Positions 1-8,757 of a DNA stretch of 64,000 nucleotides are shown in pieces. Source of the DNA: CBDCME01 sp965218865 (GTDB lineage Bacteria; Pseudomonadota; Alphaproteobacteria; JAAXGF01); contig CBDCME010000031.1 of assembly GCA_965218865.1 (NCBI GenBank), forward strand, positions 1-64,000. The letters run 5' to 3'. The notes under the pieces were generated by a model. That model did not search any database. It worked only from the letters and a program-made list of their open reading frames with translations, and was not told the DNA's origin. Positions within the stretch are counted from its first letter, which is position 1. The number at the start of each line of letters is the position of its first letter. The position numbers and the translations under genes are program-made.

Positions 1-717
1 GTCCACCATCTCCATGGCCCCCTCGACGCCCAGGCCGATCATGTAGGCCCACTGGGCCGTGGTGTCGTGGATGCTCTGGGAGATCTCGATGCGCTGCCGT
101 TGCAGTTCCCGCTCCCGCTCCAGCCCCCTTCTCCTGCTCTCCCGCTCCAGGCCGGCGATGATGCTGACGGCCGCGGAGACGGCGTACAGCGCCACCAACC
201 GGTAGAAGAGGTGCTGCTCCTCCTTGCCGGCCAGGTCCAGCCCCGGCTCCACCGTAAAGCTCAGCACCGAGTAGATGCCTGCCGCCAGCGTGGTCCAGGG
301 CAGGACCAGCCGGGGAGAGGTGAACACGTAGGCGAACACCGCCACCGCGAAGTAGTACGCCGGGAAGTAGGGACTGTTGAAGCCGCCGGAAAGGGAGGCG
401 CTGAACGAGATCGCCGCCAGGTCCAGGGCGCTCAGTCCAAACAGCCAGGACGGCTTGACCGTCCCCCTGCGGCGTATGAGCCACTGAACGTACCCGTTGG
501 CCGCCAGGAACCCGAGGCAGTAGAACGTGTTGAGCACGTGGCTGAGGGACCCGTAGTCGACGCGGTAGTGAATCTCCACAAAAGCGGCGGTCAAACCGAA
601 CCAGCGGACCCACAGCAGCACCCTGGCGGCGTGCAGCAGCTCCTCCGGGCTGGTGCGCTCAGCCCCCCGGAAGAACCGCAAGAATCTTCTCTCAGCTATG
701 CGAATCACACCTGACAT
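1..717 (-). CDS. Membrane sensor histidine kinase, N-terminal part (cut by window start)
   Basis: The minus strand is open from an ATG at 715-717 to the first base of the window, giving 239 residues with no stop. The first ~165 residues contain several hydrophobic stretches, with GFLAANGYVQWL, LSALDLAAISFSASLSGGF and LYAVSAAVSIIAGL as examples, consistent with a five- or six-helix membrane sensor domain. A charged coiled-coil linker rich in E and R follows, and then ISQSIHDTTAQWAYMIGLG, which matches the phospho-acceptor H-box of HisKA_3 (NarL-partner) histidine kinases. The catalytic ATPase domain would lie beyond the window. The stimulus is unknown. The family call rests on the H-box and topology. 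Confidence 0.8.
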   Translation of the reverse strand, partial: MSGVIRIAERRFLRFFRGAERTSPEELLHAARVLLWVRWFGLTAAFVEIHYRVDYGSLSHVLNTFYCLGFLAANGYVQWLIRRRGTVKPSWLFGLSALDLAAISFSASLSGGFNSPYFPAYYFAVAVFAYVFTSPRLVLPWTTLAAGIYSVLSFTVEPGLDLAGKEEQHLFYRLVALYAVSAAVSIIAGLERESRRRGLERERELQRQRIEISQSIHDTTAQWAYMIGLGVEGAMEMVD

Positions 718-1425
718 GGGACTCCCCAGGGTATCCCCCGCGGCCGGATTGCGGTCGCAGACCACCCGCAACTCCTCCGGTTGACACTATAACGCCGCCT
801 GTTCCTCACAGGCATCCTGCGAGTTTCTCCGCCGGACCTGGCACTAGCGTGGGGTATCGCAACCAATCTACTGCCGTAAGGCGGCGGCAACAAGATGTCA
901 TACGAACCCACCTTGGCGTGATAAACGCACATAACGAGTGCCAGCCCCGGTGCCGGCGAAGGTTCAGCCGGGCCGGCCAGGCCAGGGGATACCCATCGGT
1001 CCGGAGCAAAGGCGGCTCGAGGGCGCCAAGTTCCCGGCGCACCTCGCTTTTTCAGACAAACAAGAAACAGCCCGCACCACACTGATCCGCTGATCCGACG
1101 TATGTGAGCGGGCTTTGGGCGGCTCCGAAGGGATATGCGCCGGGCTCCAGTCCCGCCTGGCGAATTACCCTCCTTGGTGTGCAACGCACGCCATACGCAC
1201 ACCAACAGCATTAGAATATGCGCTAATGAACGTGGTAATGTACCATCACTAAAGGGGAAGGATTAACCGCCCAGCCAGAGGACGACCGCCTCCGGTTCAC
1301 CGCCCAGGCGGGCGGCCTCCGCTGCCTCGTCCCCGTCACTGACCTCGACATCGGCGCGAACCGCAACGCCAAGGGCCGCGTCACCGTGGACGGCAAGGCC
1401 GCGGGCCGCATATCCGCCATCCGCC
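718..1425. other. Gene-poor stretch between kinase and ISAs1-type element
   Basis: Short open frames on both strands overlap each other and none has a recognisable domain or a good ribosome binding site. At 1266-1425 the plus strand reads without stops and could be the tail of a gene cut by the element that begins at 1426 (it contains LVPVTDLDIGANRNAKGRV), but I cannot identify it. Confidence 0.4.
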
Positions 1426-2670
1426 CAGGGCGATTGCAAAGTCAGGGAGGTGAGTTTATACAGACGGAGAAGTGAGATATGGGAGTGTGTGGATATGTAG
1501 GCAGCGGAATCTCTTTTCGGGTGTTTGGAGCAGGTGGCGGACCCCCGGAGGGCCAGAGGGGTCAGACATCCCTTTCAAGCCATTCTGCGTCTGACCCTCC
1601 TGGGCTTGGTCTGCGGTCAACCACCATGGCCCACATCGCCCTCTTCGCCAGGATGCATTGGCCGGCGCTGAAGGAGCCACTGGGGTTCCTCCGGGACCAT
1701 CCGCCCCACGCCACCACCATCTCGCGCACCCTGTCGGGGGTCTCGCACGAGCGATTGCAGGGCGCCCTGACCGGCTGGGTGGCCCAGGTGGTGGCGGACC
1801 AGGAACTGAACTCCTCGGTGGACGGCAAGTGGGCCAGGCAGTCCGAAGACGCCAACGGGAATCCCCTGGTCATGGTGAACGTGCCGGCCCATGACCTGAA
1901 GCTGTGCCTGGCCCAGTGGCCGGCCTCGGAGAAGCGGCACGAACCCGGAGTGTTGCGGGAGCGACTGGGGCCATTGTTCGAGCGCTATCCCGGCCTGCGG
2001 CTGCTGACCATGGACGCCCTCCATGCGGAGCGGGACCTGTGCCAGGCCATAGCCGGCCACGGACGGGACTACCTGGTGCGAATCAAGTGGAACCAGCCTG
2101 AGGCGCTGGCCGCATTGGCCGACGGGTTTGCCGCCGGGGAGTTGGGGGAGCCGCAGGCGGAGACCCTGGAAAAAAAGCGGGGGCGATTGAGAGACGGCGG
2201 ATTTGGACCGATGCCCTGCTGGGCGGCTACATCCGGGATGAGTTGGGATTTCCCGGGGCGCGGCAGGGGGCGATGGTGGAGAAGGAGACGCCGGACATAG
2301 CCACCGGGGAGGTGAGCCGGGAGCGCTGGTATTTGCTGACCAGCCTGAGTTCCCGGCGGTGCGCGCCAAAAGAGTTGCTTCGGGCGATCCGCAACCACTG
2401 GAGCGCCCCGAACAGCCTGCATCACGTGAAGAGCCTGCCCCGGGGACACCCGGGGACCGCAGCTGGGACGAGGACGTCCACACGCTGCGCCGTCCGGGTC
2501 TGGGCGAGGTATACGCCAGCCTGGTCAACACCGGGCTGAACGCCCTGCGCCTGGAAGGATGGTTCCTGCCCGGATGTCCATGCCCCTGCGAGCCAGGACC
2601 TGCGCCTTCCGCCCAACGCAGACCATCAACCGCCTCTACGCACGCACTTCCTGACTTTGCAATCGTCCTG
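1426..2670 (+). mobile_element. ISAs1-family-like insertion sequence, decayed
   Basis: Imperfect inverted repeats bound the element. The left end starts at 1426 with CAGGGCGATTGCAAAGTCAG, and the right end, read on the minus strand from 2670, starts CAGGACGATTGCAAAGTCAG. The 1,245-bp span and the CAGG termini fit the ISAs1 family. No clear target duplication is visible. It encloses one broken transposase gene. Confidence 0.7.
1626..2640 (+). pseudogene. ISAs1-family transposase, frameshifted
   Basis: A plausible start is the ATG at 1626 (MAHIALFARMHW). The first frame carries SSVDGKWARQS and LLTMDALHAERD, which correspond to the two catalytic Asp regions of the DDE domain in ISAs1 transposases. 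The frame breaks near 2200-2240, continues in a second frame (ERWYLLTSLSS, then RNHWSAPNSLHHVK, where the usual motif is RNHWxIEN), and breaks again near 2450 before SLVNTGLNALRLEGW. The normal Glu in IEN is replaced by APN. The gene is unlikely to be functional. Confidence 0.75.
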
Positions 2671-2753
2671 ACCGTATTGCCAATGCACGGGTCATACCGG
2701 GTTGAATCATTCCAAGGTGCGGAAGCAAATATTTCGTACGGAGCAAGGGTGAA

Positions 2754-4442
2754 ATGACCAAAATGAGCGGCGGACAAGCCATGGCAAAATCCTTGGTGAA
2801 CGAAGGTGTCGAGGTTGTCTTCGGCATTCCCGGCATCCAGATGTACGGGGTTGTGGCCGGACTGCGGGACGAATCAGGAATTCGCATGATCACGCCCCGC
2901 CACGAACAAGCTACCGCATACATGGCGGACGGTTATGCCCGCGCATCGGGAAAGCCCGGCGTGGCCCTGGTTGTTCCCGGCTGCGGACTGTTGAACGCCT
3001 CCGCCGGAATGTCCACCGCCTACTCCCGTTCCTCGCCGGTACTGGTCATTGCCGGTCAGGTGCCCAGGGGAATGATTGGCCGGAACTTGGGCGCCGTGCA
3101 TGAAGTCCTGGACCAGCAGGACACGGTTCGAAACTTGACCAAGTGGCGAGGGCGGGCGCTTCGACCCCGGGAGGTTCCCTACAATGTTGCCGAGGCTTTC
3201 CGGCAGATGCGGAGTGGGCGGCCCCGTCCGGTCCTAATCGAAATGCCGCCGGAAGCCGGGGTTGAACAGGAGGATGTCCAGCTGAGAAACCCGGCGCCGG
3301 TATCACCAATAGTACCCAGTCCCGACCAACTCAGAGAGGCTGCCAGGGTTATTGCCCAGGCTCGCATGCCGTTAATTTTCGCCGGTGGAGGAGTGGCCAG
3401 ATCCGACGCGGAAGAAGCCCTCGTGAAGCTCGTGGAAACCACGAACATTCCGGTCATCACCTCCAGCGGCGGCAAGGGAAGCATTCCGGACCGCCATCCT
3501 CTGTGCTACGGTTCGTGCTTCAGCGCCCGGGGAGAGCGACAGGAGATGAATCAACTCTTTGAGGTAATGCAGTCCGCTGACGTAATCATCGGGATTGGCG
3601 CCAGGTTTTCCCTGGGAAATCCGGCTGGCGAATCGTCGACGTTGGTCAACATCAACATAGACGACACCGAGCTTACCCGGCTACAGGCCAATACCATCCC
3701 CCTGCACGGTGACGCGAAAGCCACTATCGAGGCTCTACTTCCACACCTGGTTGAGGCCACGGCGGGGGAACGCGCATCGCCCGAAGAGGCGGTGGCGGCG
3801 GCCCGGCGTCTGATTGCCTATTACGACATACAGCAAAGAGAGCCTCAGTACCCGGTAATTGAAGCAATGCAGAAGGGCATACCTGAGGACGCGTTCATAG
3901 TCTGGGACGTGACCCAGTTCGGCTACTATGCCCGTACCCACTACCAGGTGAATCATCCCAAGACCTACATAGATTCGGGCTATTCTTTCAACCTGGGTTA
4001 CGGTTATCCCACGGCCTTGGGAGCCAAGGTGGCCCGGCCCGGCCGGCCCGTAGTCTGCATCACCGGCGACGGTGGGTTCATGTTCAATTCTTCTGAACTC
4101 TCCACCGCGGTGAAGTATGGCATCAATGTGGTAACCGTCATATTCAGGAACGACTCCTACGGTAACGTGGCCAAGGATATGACAGACTTCTTCGGAGGCG
4201 CATACGAAACCGATCTGCATAATCCGGATTTCGTTAAGTTCGCCGAGTGTTTCGGCGCAGTGGGCATGAGGGCGGATGACCCCCTGGATCTGGAGACCCT
4301 GATTCCGCAGGCACTGGATTTGAAAGCGCCGGTTCTGATTGATGTGCCTTTCGGAGAGATGCCTATACCCCGTGCCCCGCAATTTGCACCCTTTTACGCC
4401 CTGCCCTGGACCCAGCCGCAGGAAGGGCTTATTCCGTCCTGA
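2754..4442 (+). CDS. Thiamine-diphosphate-dependent enzyme (acetolactate synthase / benzoylformate decarboxylase superfamily)
   Basis: This intact 562-residue protein has the full three-domain layout of the ThDP decarboxylase/ALS superfamily. The N-terminal pyrimidine-binding domain contains the activating glutamate (PRHEQATAYMADGYARASG, E51). The central domain lies around 190-340. The C-terminal diphosphate-binding domain has GDGG at 438-441 followed by FRNDSYGN, the metal-binding motif. Substrate cannot be assigned from sequence: candidates are acetolactate-synthase-like, oxalyl-CoA-decarboxylase-like or benzoylformate-decarboxylase-like enzymes. No regulatory small subunit is adjacent. 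A second ATG four codons in is an alternative start. It lies between IS remnants and appears monocistronic. Confidence 0.85.
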   Translation: MTKMSGGQAMAKSLVNEGVEVVFGIPGIQMYGVVAGLRDESGIRMITPRHEQATAYMADGYARASGKPGVALVVPGCGLLNASAGMSTAYSRSSPVLVIAGQVPRGMIGRNLGAVHEVLDQQDTVRNLTKWRGRALRPREVPYNVAEAFRQMRSGRPRPVLIEMPPEAGVEQEDVQLRNPAPVSPIVPSPDQLREAARVIAQARMPLIFAGGGVARSDAEEALVKLVETTNIPVITSSGGKGSIPDRHPLCYGSCFSARGERQEMNQLFEVMQSADVIIGIGARFSLGNPAGESSTLVNINIDDTELTRLQANTIPLHGDAKATIEALLPHLVEATAGERASPEEAVAAARRLIAYYDIQQREPQYPVIEAMQKGIPEDAFIVWDVTQFGYYARTHYQVNHPKTYIDSGYSFNLGYGYPTALGAKVARPGRPVVCITGDGGFMFNSSELSTAVKYGINVVTVIFRNDSYGNVAKDMTDFFGGAYETDLHNPDFVKFAECFGAVGMRADDPLDLETLIPQALDLKAPVLIDVPFGEMPIPRAPQFAPFYALPWTQPQEGLIPS

Positions 4443-4549
4443 TATGGACATCAGGAGCCTGCACAAAAATCGACGTAAAAGAGGAGCCTAATACTACAAC
4501 GACGAGTTGTCTGGTAGGATAGTTGTCAAGATTATGATGGGCGGTTTGG

Positions 4550-5305
4550 GTGATGGATCCGGAGAGCTTCGAGCGGGTGCACGACAGTTTCCAGCAATTT
4601 CACGCCTTCTTTGCGGCCTCCTTCGGCCGTAAGCAGTGGCGGGAGCACGGCCGGAACTACCTTCAGGCCCTGCTGGTGCAGGCCCGTGAGCGGCGCAACG
4701 CCGGGAATCTCTCGGAATCGGTGGGCATCTCTGCCCGGTCGATGCAGCGCTTTCTCACCGAGGCCCGGTGGTCCGATGACACAGTGATTGGCCGGTTGCA
4801 GGAATACCTGGCCCCCAGGCTGGCTCACCCTGAGGCGGTGTGGGTGTTCGACGGCAGCGACTTCCCCAAGCAGGGGAGGAAGTCCGCGGGGGTGGTCCGG
4901 CAGTACTGCGGCCGGCTGGGCAAGGTGGCCAACTGCCAGGCGGGGATGTTCCTGGCCTACGTCAGCCCCCTGGGCCGGTCGTTGGTGGACAAGGGGCTGT
5001 ATCTGCCCGAGAGTTGGACTTCGGACCCGGGCCGCTGTGCGGCGGCGGGTGTGCCGGAGGTCCGGGGGAGCTACCGCTCGAAGACGGCGTTGGGCCATCT
5101 CAAGGCCGGATGGGTTGCCGGAGACGACGCCTTCGGGATGTCGCCGTCCTTCCGGGAGGCCTTGGCGGCCCTGGGGATCCGCTACGTGCTGGACGTTCCG
5201 GGCAGCACACCGGTCCGGCCCTTGGAGTTGGCCTGGACCAGTCCGGAATATCCAGGGTTCGGGCGCCCCCGCAAACCCAGGCTCAGGGACGGGCAGCGCC
5301 GGACC
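4550..5305 (+). pseudogene. IS701-family transposase, 3'-truncated
   Basis: About 250 residues are intact from the ATG near 4550. The segments SARSMQRFLTEARW, WVFDGSDFPKQGRKSAGV (first catalytic Asp), RSLVDKGLYLPESW and WVAGDDAFGM (second Asp) are typical of IS701 transposases. The reading stays IS701-like until about 5300 (PRKPRLRDGQRRT), where it runs abruptly into an IS5-type sequence. The C-terminal half with the catalytic Glu is missing. Terminal repeats were not found. Confidence 0.75.
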
Positions 5306-5535
5306 CGGAGGTGCGTCAGGCGAAGAAGGGGAATCGATACCACTTTGGGATGAAGCTGCACATCGGGGGTGGAACACCCCTTTCCGGACGTAAAGAGGCT
5401 ATTCGGCTACGCCAAGAGCCTGCCCTCGCGAAAGCGGGGGTGCGCTACCGGGGCCTGGCCAAGAACCGGGAGCGAATGGCGCTGCTGCTGGGGCTGTCCA
5501 ACTTGAAACGGGCCCGGGTGCCCTTGGCCGGTTGA
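5306..5535 (+). pseudogene. IS5-family transposase C-terminal remnant
   Basis: The sequence begins with RQAKKGNRYHFGMKLHIG and ends with RYRGLAKNRERMALLLGLSN, two hallmark blocks of IS5-family transposases. The catalytic centre between them is deleted. A third block (EHPF...VKRLFGYAK) is present in a different frame at about 5369-5420. It is a deleted, frameshifted fragment joined directly to the IS701 fragment upstream. Confidence 0.7.
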
Positions 5536-5559
5536 CCCATGGGTCAGTGGGTCCAAACC

Positions 5560-5909
5560 CAAGCTTCGACCCGAAAACCGGGCCAATACCGGACGAGAAC
5601 CAAGAAAAAGGACACCAAATCGGAGAACCGGACGCCTTTTGGACCTTTCGTCCGGTAGAAAAACCCAACGCCCACCAATTGTTCAGATTAGGTGAACTGC
5701 CCGTGCCTAGTATCGACGATGTACCCGACGGACGGGGCGTACTGGTAAAGGTGCTCCGCGTCGGTTTGTGCGGCACCGATAGGGAGATGCAAGCCGGCGA
5801 GTACGGAGCCCCACCGCCGGAAAGCGATTTCCTGGTTCTCGGGCATGAGTCCTTCGGTGTTGTGGAGCAGGTCGGGCCGAAGGTCACCGGGCTTGCTCCC
5901 GGTGATTAG
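5560..5909 (+). pseudogene. Zinc-dependent medium-chain dehydrogenase (glucose dehydrogenase-like), N-terminal fragment
   Basis: The reading frame encodes about 100 residues matching the N-terminal GroES-like domain of medium-chain dehydrogenases: GVLVKVLRVGLCGTDREM supplies the first zinc Cys and LVLGHESFGVVEQVGP is the GHE zinc motif. It most resembles glucose 1-dehydrogenases. It stops at a TAG at 5907-5909 right after LAPGD, so the rest of the catalytic domain and the Rossmann fold are absent. Its 5' end abuts the IS5 remnant and no original start codon is evident. Confidence 0.65.
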
Positions 5910-6422
5910 GGCGGCTTCCAGGATAGCACCCTGCAGAACGCGGTGACGGCCCCCCTCGGCCTCCGCTCCGATAACCCAACATCCTGTGTCAACGCCGATG
6001 GAGACTCCGACGTCGCGGTGGTTGTTGGCCAGGGGGACACCGGCTCTCCGGAGCTGGAGATCCTGGGGCGCGGGATCCATCCCCGGGACCCCCAACCTGG
6101 AGTCGGCGGCTGGTACGGATGTATCCGAAAATGGAGGCCATGCCGGGAGGTTACGTTTATGGAACAGTTCCCGCAACAGGAAAATGTCAGGTGTTGCGCA
6201 GTGTTCCATACCCCACGTTTGTGCAACACCATTGGGCAAGTTCCGGACATCCGACTCCCACCCCACGTTGCCTGTCAGGGCGCCACGAGCCGACCATACC
6301 TATACAAATTGGGCGGCCACATCATTACGAAATAAGATGTAATTGGGTTGCCCATCTCCCGATGCGATTGACCCCATTTTGGAAACGCATTACAATCCGC
6401 CCACAAAGCTCAGGTCATTACC
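5910..6422. other. Gene-poor stretch upstream of the ubiquitin-like operon
   Basis: Open frames here overlap on both strands and show no domain I recognise. The stretch probably contains further eroded mobile-element DNA. It separates the dehydrogenase fragment from the inverted repeat at 6423. Confidence 0.35.
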
Positions 6423-6572
6423 TAAACTAAAGCCAAGGTGGGATGTGCATCGGCGGAGCGATGCAGATTGGCTCAGGCGCCACGGTGAAGCTCTTCCACC
6501 TGTACCTGGAGGACGGTCCGGCGCCGCCGATTGACTTCCTCCATATGTGGGTTTCACCTTGGCTTTAGTTTA
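6423..6572. repeat. 18-bp perfect inverted repeat with 114-bp spacer
   Basis: TAAACTAAAGCCAAGGTG at 6423-6440 is repeated as its exact reverse complement at 6555-6572, just 40 bases before the start of the HTH/IrrE gene. It may be an operator pair, the ends of a small mobile unit, or the relic of a palindromic insertion. The spacer can be read as a short open frame of unknown identity. Confidence 0.7.
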
Positions 6573-6611
6573 GAAACAAACATGAGTTCATCGGCGCAAG
6601 GAGGCAACAAC

Positions 6612-7811
6612 GTGGCAGAGGTCAAACCGATCAGAAATGAGCAGGACTTGACCAATGCGCTGCAGCGCATTCAGAAGCTTTCCCAAGCGGAACCTAGAAC
6701 CCCAGAGCACGACGAACGGGAAATCCTGTCAGCCTTAGTCGAGCAATACCAGAACAAAACAACCGGACGCGATGCTCCCCCTAACCCCATAGCAGCTATC
6801 GAGAGCCACATGGTACAGAATGGCATGACTCCTCGGGACTTAATCCCCATCATCGGAAGCCGCTCCAAAGTATCGGCGGTCCTGTCTGGAAACAGATCCA
6901 TCACCATGCCCATGGCACGAGCCCTCCACCAACACCTGGGCATCCCCGCAGAAATACTGCTGCAAGAACCAACAACGACATCAATAAAATCTGCCTCAAG
7001 CACAGATTGGGAAAAGTTCCCTCTGCGTGAGATGGCGAAACACATGTGGATTGAAGGCGGGCCTGGACTCAATGAGCGTCCTGAAGAACTGATGAAAGAC
7101 CTGATAGACAGAGCTGGGGGACCGGAGGTAGCCAATGTTCTATACCGCAAAAACGACCAAAGCCGCACCAATGCCAAGACTAATCCTTATGCACTCACCG
7201 CTTGGTGCTGGCAGGTCTTGGCCCAGGCCAATCAGCGGAATTTCGCAGACGAGTATCATCGCAGAGCAGACCCGTCAGATCTACTCGTCGAAGTCGCTCG
7301 ACTGAGCCCAGCTATCGACGGGCCGAAGCGCGCCGTTGCATTTCTCGCCGAGCACGGTATTCCGGTCGAGACCGTTCACCACCTGAACCGAACGCACCTG
7401 GACGGCGCAGCCTTGCAACTCAAGGACGGCCGCCCCGTAATAGGCCTGACGTTACGCTACGACCGGCTAGATAATTTCTGGTTCACGCTGCTCCATGAGC
7501 TGGCCCACGTCGTACTTCACATGGACGACCCAGACAGGACATACGTGGACGACCTCATGCTAACCGACATAGGCGACGAGACGGAAAAAGCTGCCGATGC
7601 CCTAGCCCAAGACTCACTAATACCTCCAGCGGAGTGGGCAGCCAGTGAGGTCAATGTAAACCCCTCGCCCATGGCCGTCATAGCCCTCTCCCAACAAATC
7701 GGCGTTCATCCCGCTATAGTCGCGGGACGCGCTCGCCGAGAATTCCGGAATTTTCGGCTCCTGTCGCAGTTCGTCGGTACTGGAACCGTACAAAAGCAGT
7801 TCGGCTTTTGA
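6612..7811 (+). CDS. HigA-like HTH fused to ImmA/IrrE metallopeptidase
   Basis: I choose the GTG at 6612 because a perfect AAGGAGG lies at 6598-6604, seven bases upstream; an ATG at 6582 is in frame but poorly served. The 399-residue product starts with a HigA-type antitoxin region (KPIRNEQDLTNALQRIQKL) and a Cro/CI-like HTH around residues 50-110 (LIPIIGSRSKVSAVLSGNRS). The C-terminal half is a COG2856 peptidase with the zinc site HELAH at 295-299. Such fusions act as sensor-proteases or regulators in stress, phage and toxin-antitoxin settings (family knowledge). As first gene of the operon it probably regulates or activates the ubiquitin-like module. Substrate unknown. Confidence 0.85.
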   Translation: MAEVKPIRNEQDLTNALQRIQKLSQAEPRTPEHDEREILSALVEQYQNKTTGRDAPPNPIAAIESHMVQNGMTPRDLIPIIGSRSKVSAVLSGNRSITMPMARALHQHLGIPAEILLQEPTTTSIKSASSTDWEKFPLREMAKHMWIEGGPGLNERPEELMKDLIDRAGGPEVANVLYRKNDQSRTNAKTNPYALTAWCWQVLAQANQRNFADEYHRRADPSDLLVEVARLSPAIDGPKRAVAFLAEHGIPVETVHHLNRTHLDGAALQLKDGRPVIGLTLRYDRLDNFWFTLLHELAHVVLHMDDPDRTYVDDLMLTDIGDETEKAADALAQDSLIPPAEWAASEVNVNPSPMAVIALSQQIGVHPAIVAGRARREFRNFRLLSQFVGTGTVQKQFGF

Positions 7812-7987
7812 AAACGAGATACCGCGATTCACGCTCGGGGCGGGAACCATCGAGTAAACCATCCCATTGGATATTACGGACCGTAGGTACTTGACACCGA
7901 TTTGGACACAATGTACTCTGTTGCAGTCCGGGTAGACTGGTCGGCGGAATCTGGATTTAAGTCTCAAAGCCGCAATGGAGAAAAACG

Positions 7988-8227
7988 ATGACTACAGATA
8001 GGAAATTCACCATAAAGGTCAACGGAGTCGAAATATCTACGAACCAACAGGAACTGAAAGCCGGAGAAATCTTGCAGCTAGCGAAGCAGCAGGGTGCAAT
8101 ACCCGGCAATCCGGAGGAGTACATCCTCAAGGGCGAGAAGCAGGAATACCGGTGGAACGACACAGTGGACGTGGCCCAGGATAACATCTTCATCGCTATC
8201 CTCAACACTCCAACCCCTGTCGCTTAA
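7988..8227 (+). CDS. Ubiquitin-like protein (single multiubiquitin-type beta-grasp domain)
   Basis: This 79-residue protein reads as one beta-grasp domain: FTIKVNGVEIS forms the first hairpin, KAGEILQLAKQQGA the helix, and YILKGEKQEYRWND with NIFIAI the later strands. The pattern matches the bacterial multiubiquitin family, which is normally found as one to several tandem copies beside E2, E1 and JAB genes. The C terminus is LNTPTPVA and has no Gly-Gly, so conjugation by a canonical diglycine tail is doubtful unless the tail is processed or used differently. A weak GGAG lies 9-12 bases upstream of the ATG. It is the presumed substrate or modifier of the two enzymes encoded downstream. Confidence 0.75.
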   Translation: MTTDRKFTIKVNGVEISTNQQELKAGEILQLAKQQGAIPGNPEEYILKGEKQEYRWNDTVDVAQDNIFIAILNTPTPVA

Positions 8228-8382
8228 CCCGGGAACGGCCGCGCCGCTGATCCGGGAGAGCCAAGCCAACGACGCGGCATATCCGGGGCTATAACATAGC
8301 TAACCCGGCCAAGGCTGGAAGACTCTGGTAAACCAAGACGGGCCAGCCCCACCGCCACCAATCCCCAAGGCACGGAGGCAAA

Positions 8383-8757
8383 ATGTCCTCAGACATCGAA
8401 CGGGTGCGATCCGAGCTGAAGAGCCTGAACTATGAAACTACAGTGCGCGAGGCTTCGCAAGGGACGGCCGTGATTTTCGGCTACACCATTGAAGTTGGCT
8501 CCCACGCAGGAGAGAAGGTCCAGGTGGGCATAAGCTTTCAGGAACCTGGTTATCCACAATACCCGCCGCACTGGATCCACATCAGCCCGCCAATAGACGA
8601 CCAAATGGGAGGTTCAACGAACCGGTACAAGGATGAAAAGGGAGACGAGTGGCTGGCAATGAGTCGCCCACCCGGAGAGATGTGGGACAAGTTGCCGACG
8701 AAGCACATGCGTCCATACATCGAGGAACATCTGCGGCGTATCTGGAAGAACGTATGA
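8383..8757 (+). CDS. E2-like protein of a bacterial ubiquitin-like system (no cysteine)
   Basis: The 124-residue product has an E2/UBC-like order: N-terminal helix, strands (TAVIFGYTIEVG, KVQVGISF), the loop YPQYPPHWIHISPP resembling the E2 proline-rich segment, and C-terminal helices. It most resembles prokaryotic E2-like families that travel with multiubiquitin, E1 and JAB genes. There is no cysteine anywhere, so it cannot form the usual E2 thioester. It could be a non-catalytic adaptor or use another residue. GGAGG precedes the ATG, and the stop codon overlaps the start of the E1-JAB gene (ATGA), which suggests translational coupling. Confidence 0.7.
   Translation: MSSDIERVRSELKSLNYETTVREASQGTAVIFGYTIEVGSHAGEKVQVGISFQEPGYPQYPPHWIHISPPIDDQMGGSTNRYKDEKGDEWLAMSRPPGEMWDKLPTKHMRPYIEEHLRRIWKNV

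Noticed and set aside
67..714. Plus-strand frame of 215 codons at the window start
   Set aside because: Composition is Gly/Arg/Gln-rich without a domain, and the minus strand encodes a clear histidine kinase over the same bases.
1617..2777. Minus-strand frame of 386 codons opposite the ISAs1-type transposase
   Set aside because: It is the antisense of the broken transposase and has no domain of its own.
6350..6570. Short frame inside the inverted-repeat spacer as a small peptide gene
   Set aside because: No ribosome binding site of quality and no recognised similarity; the repeat itself is the better supported feature.
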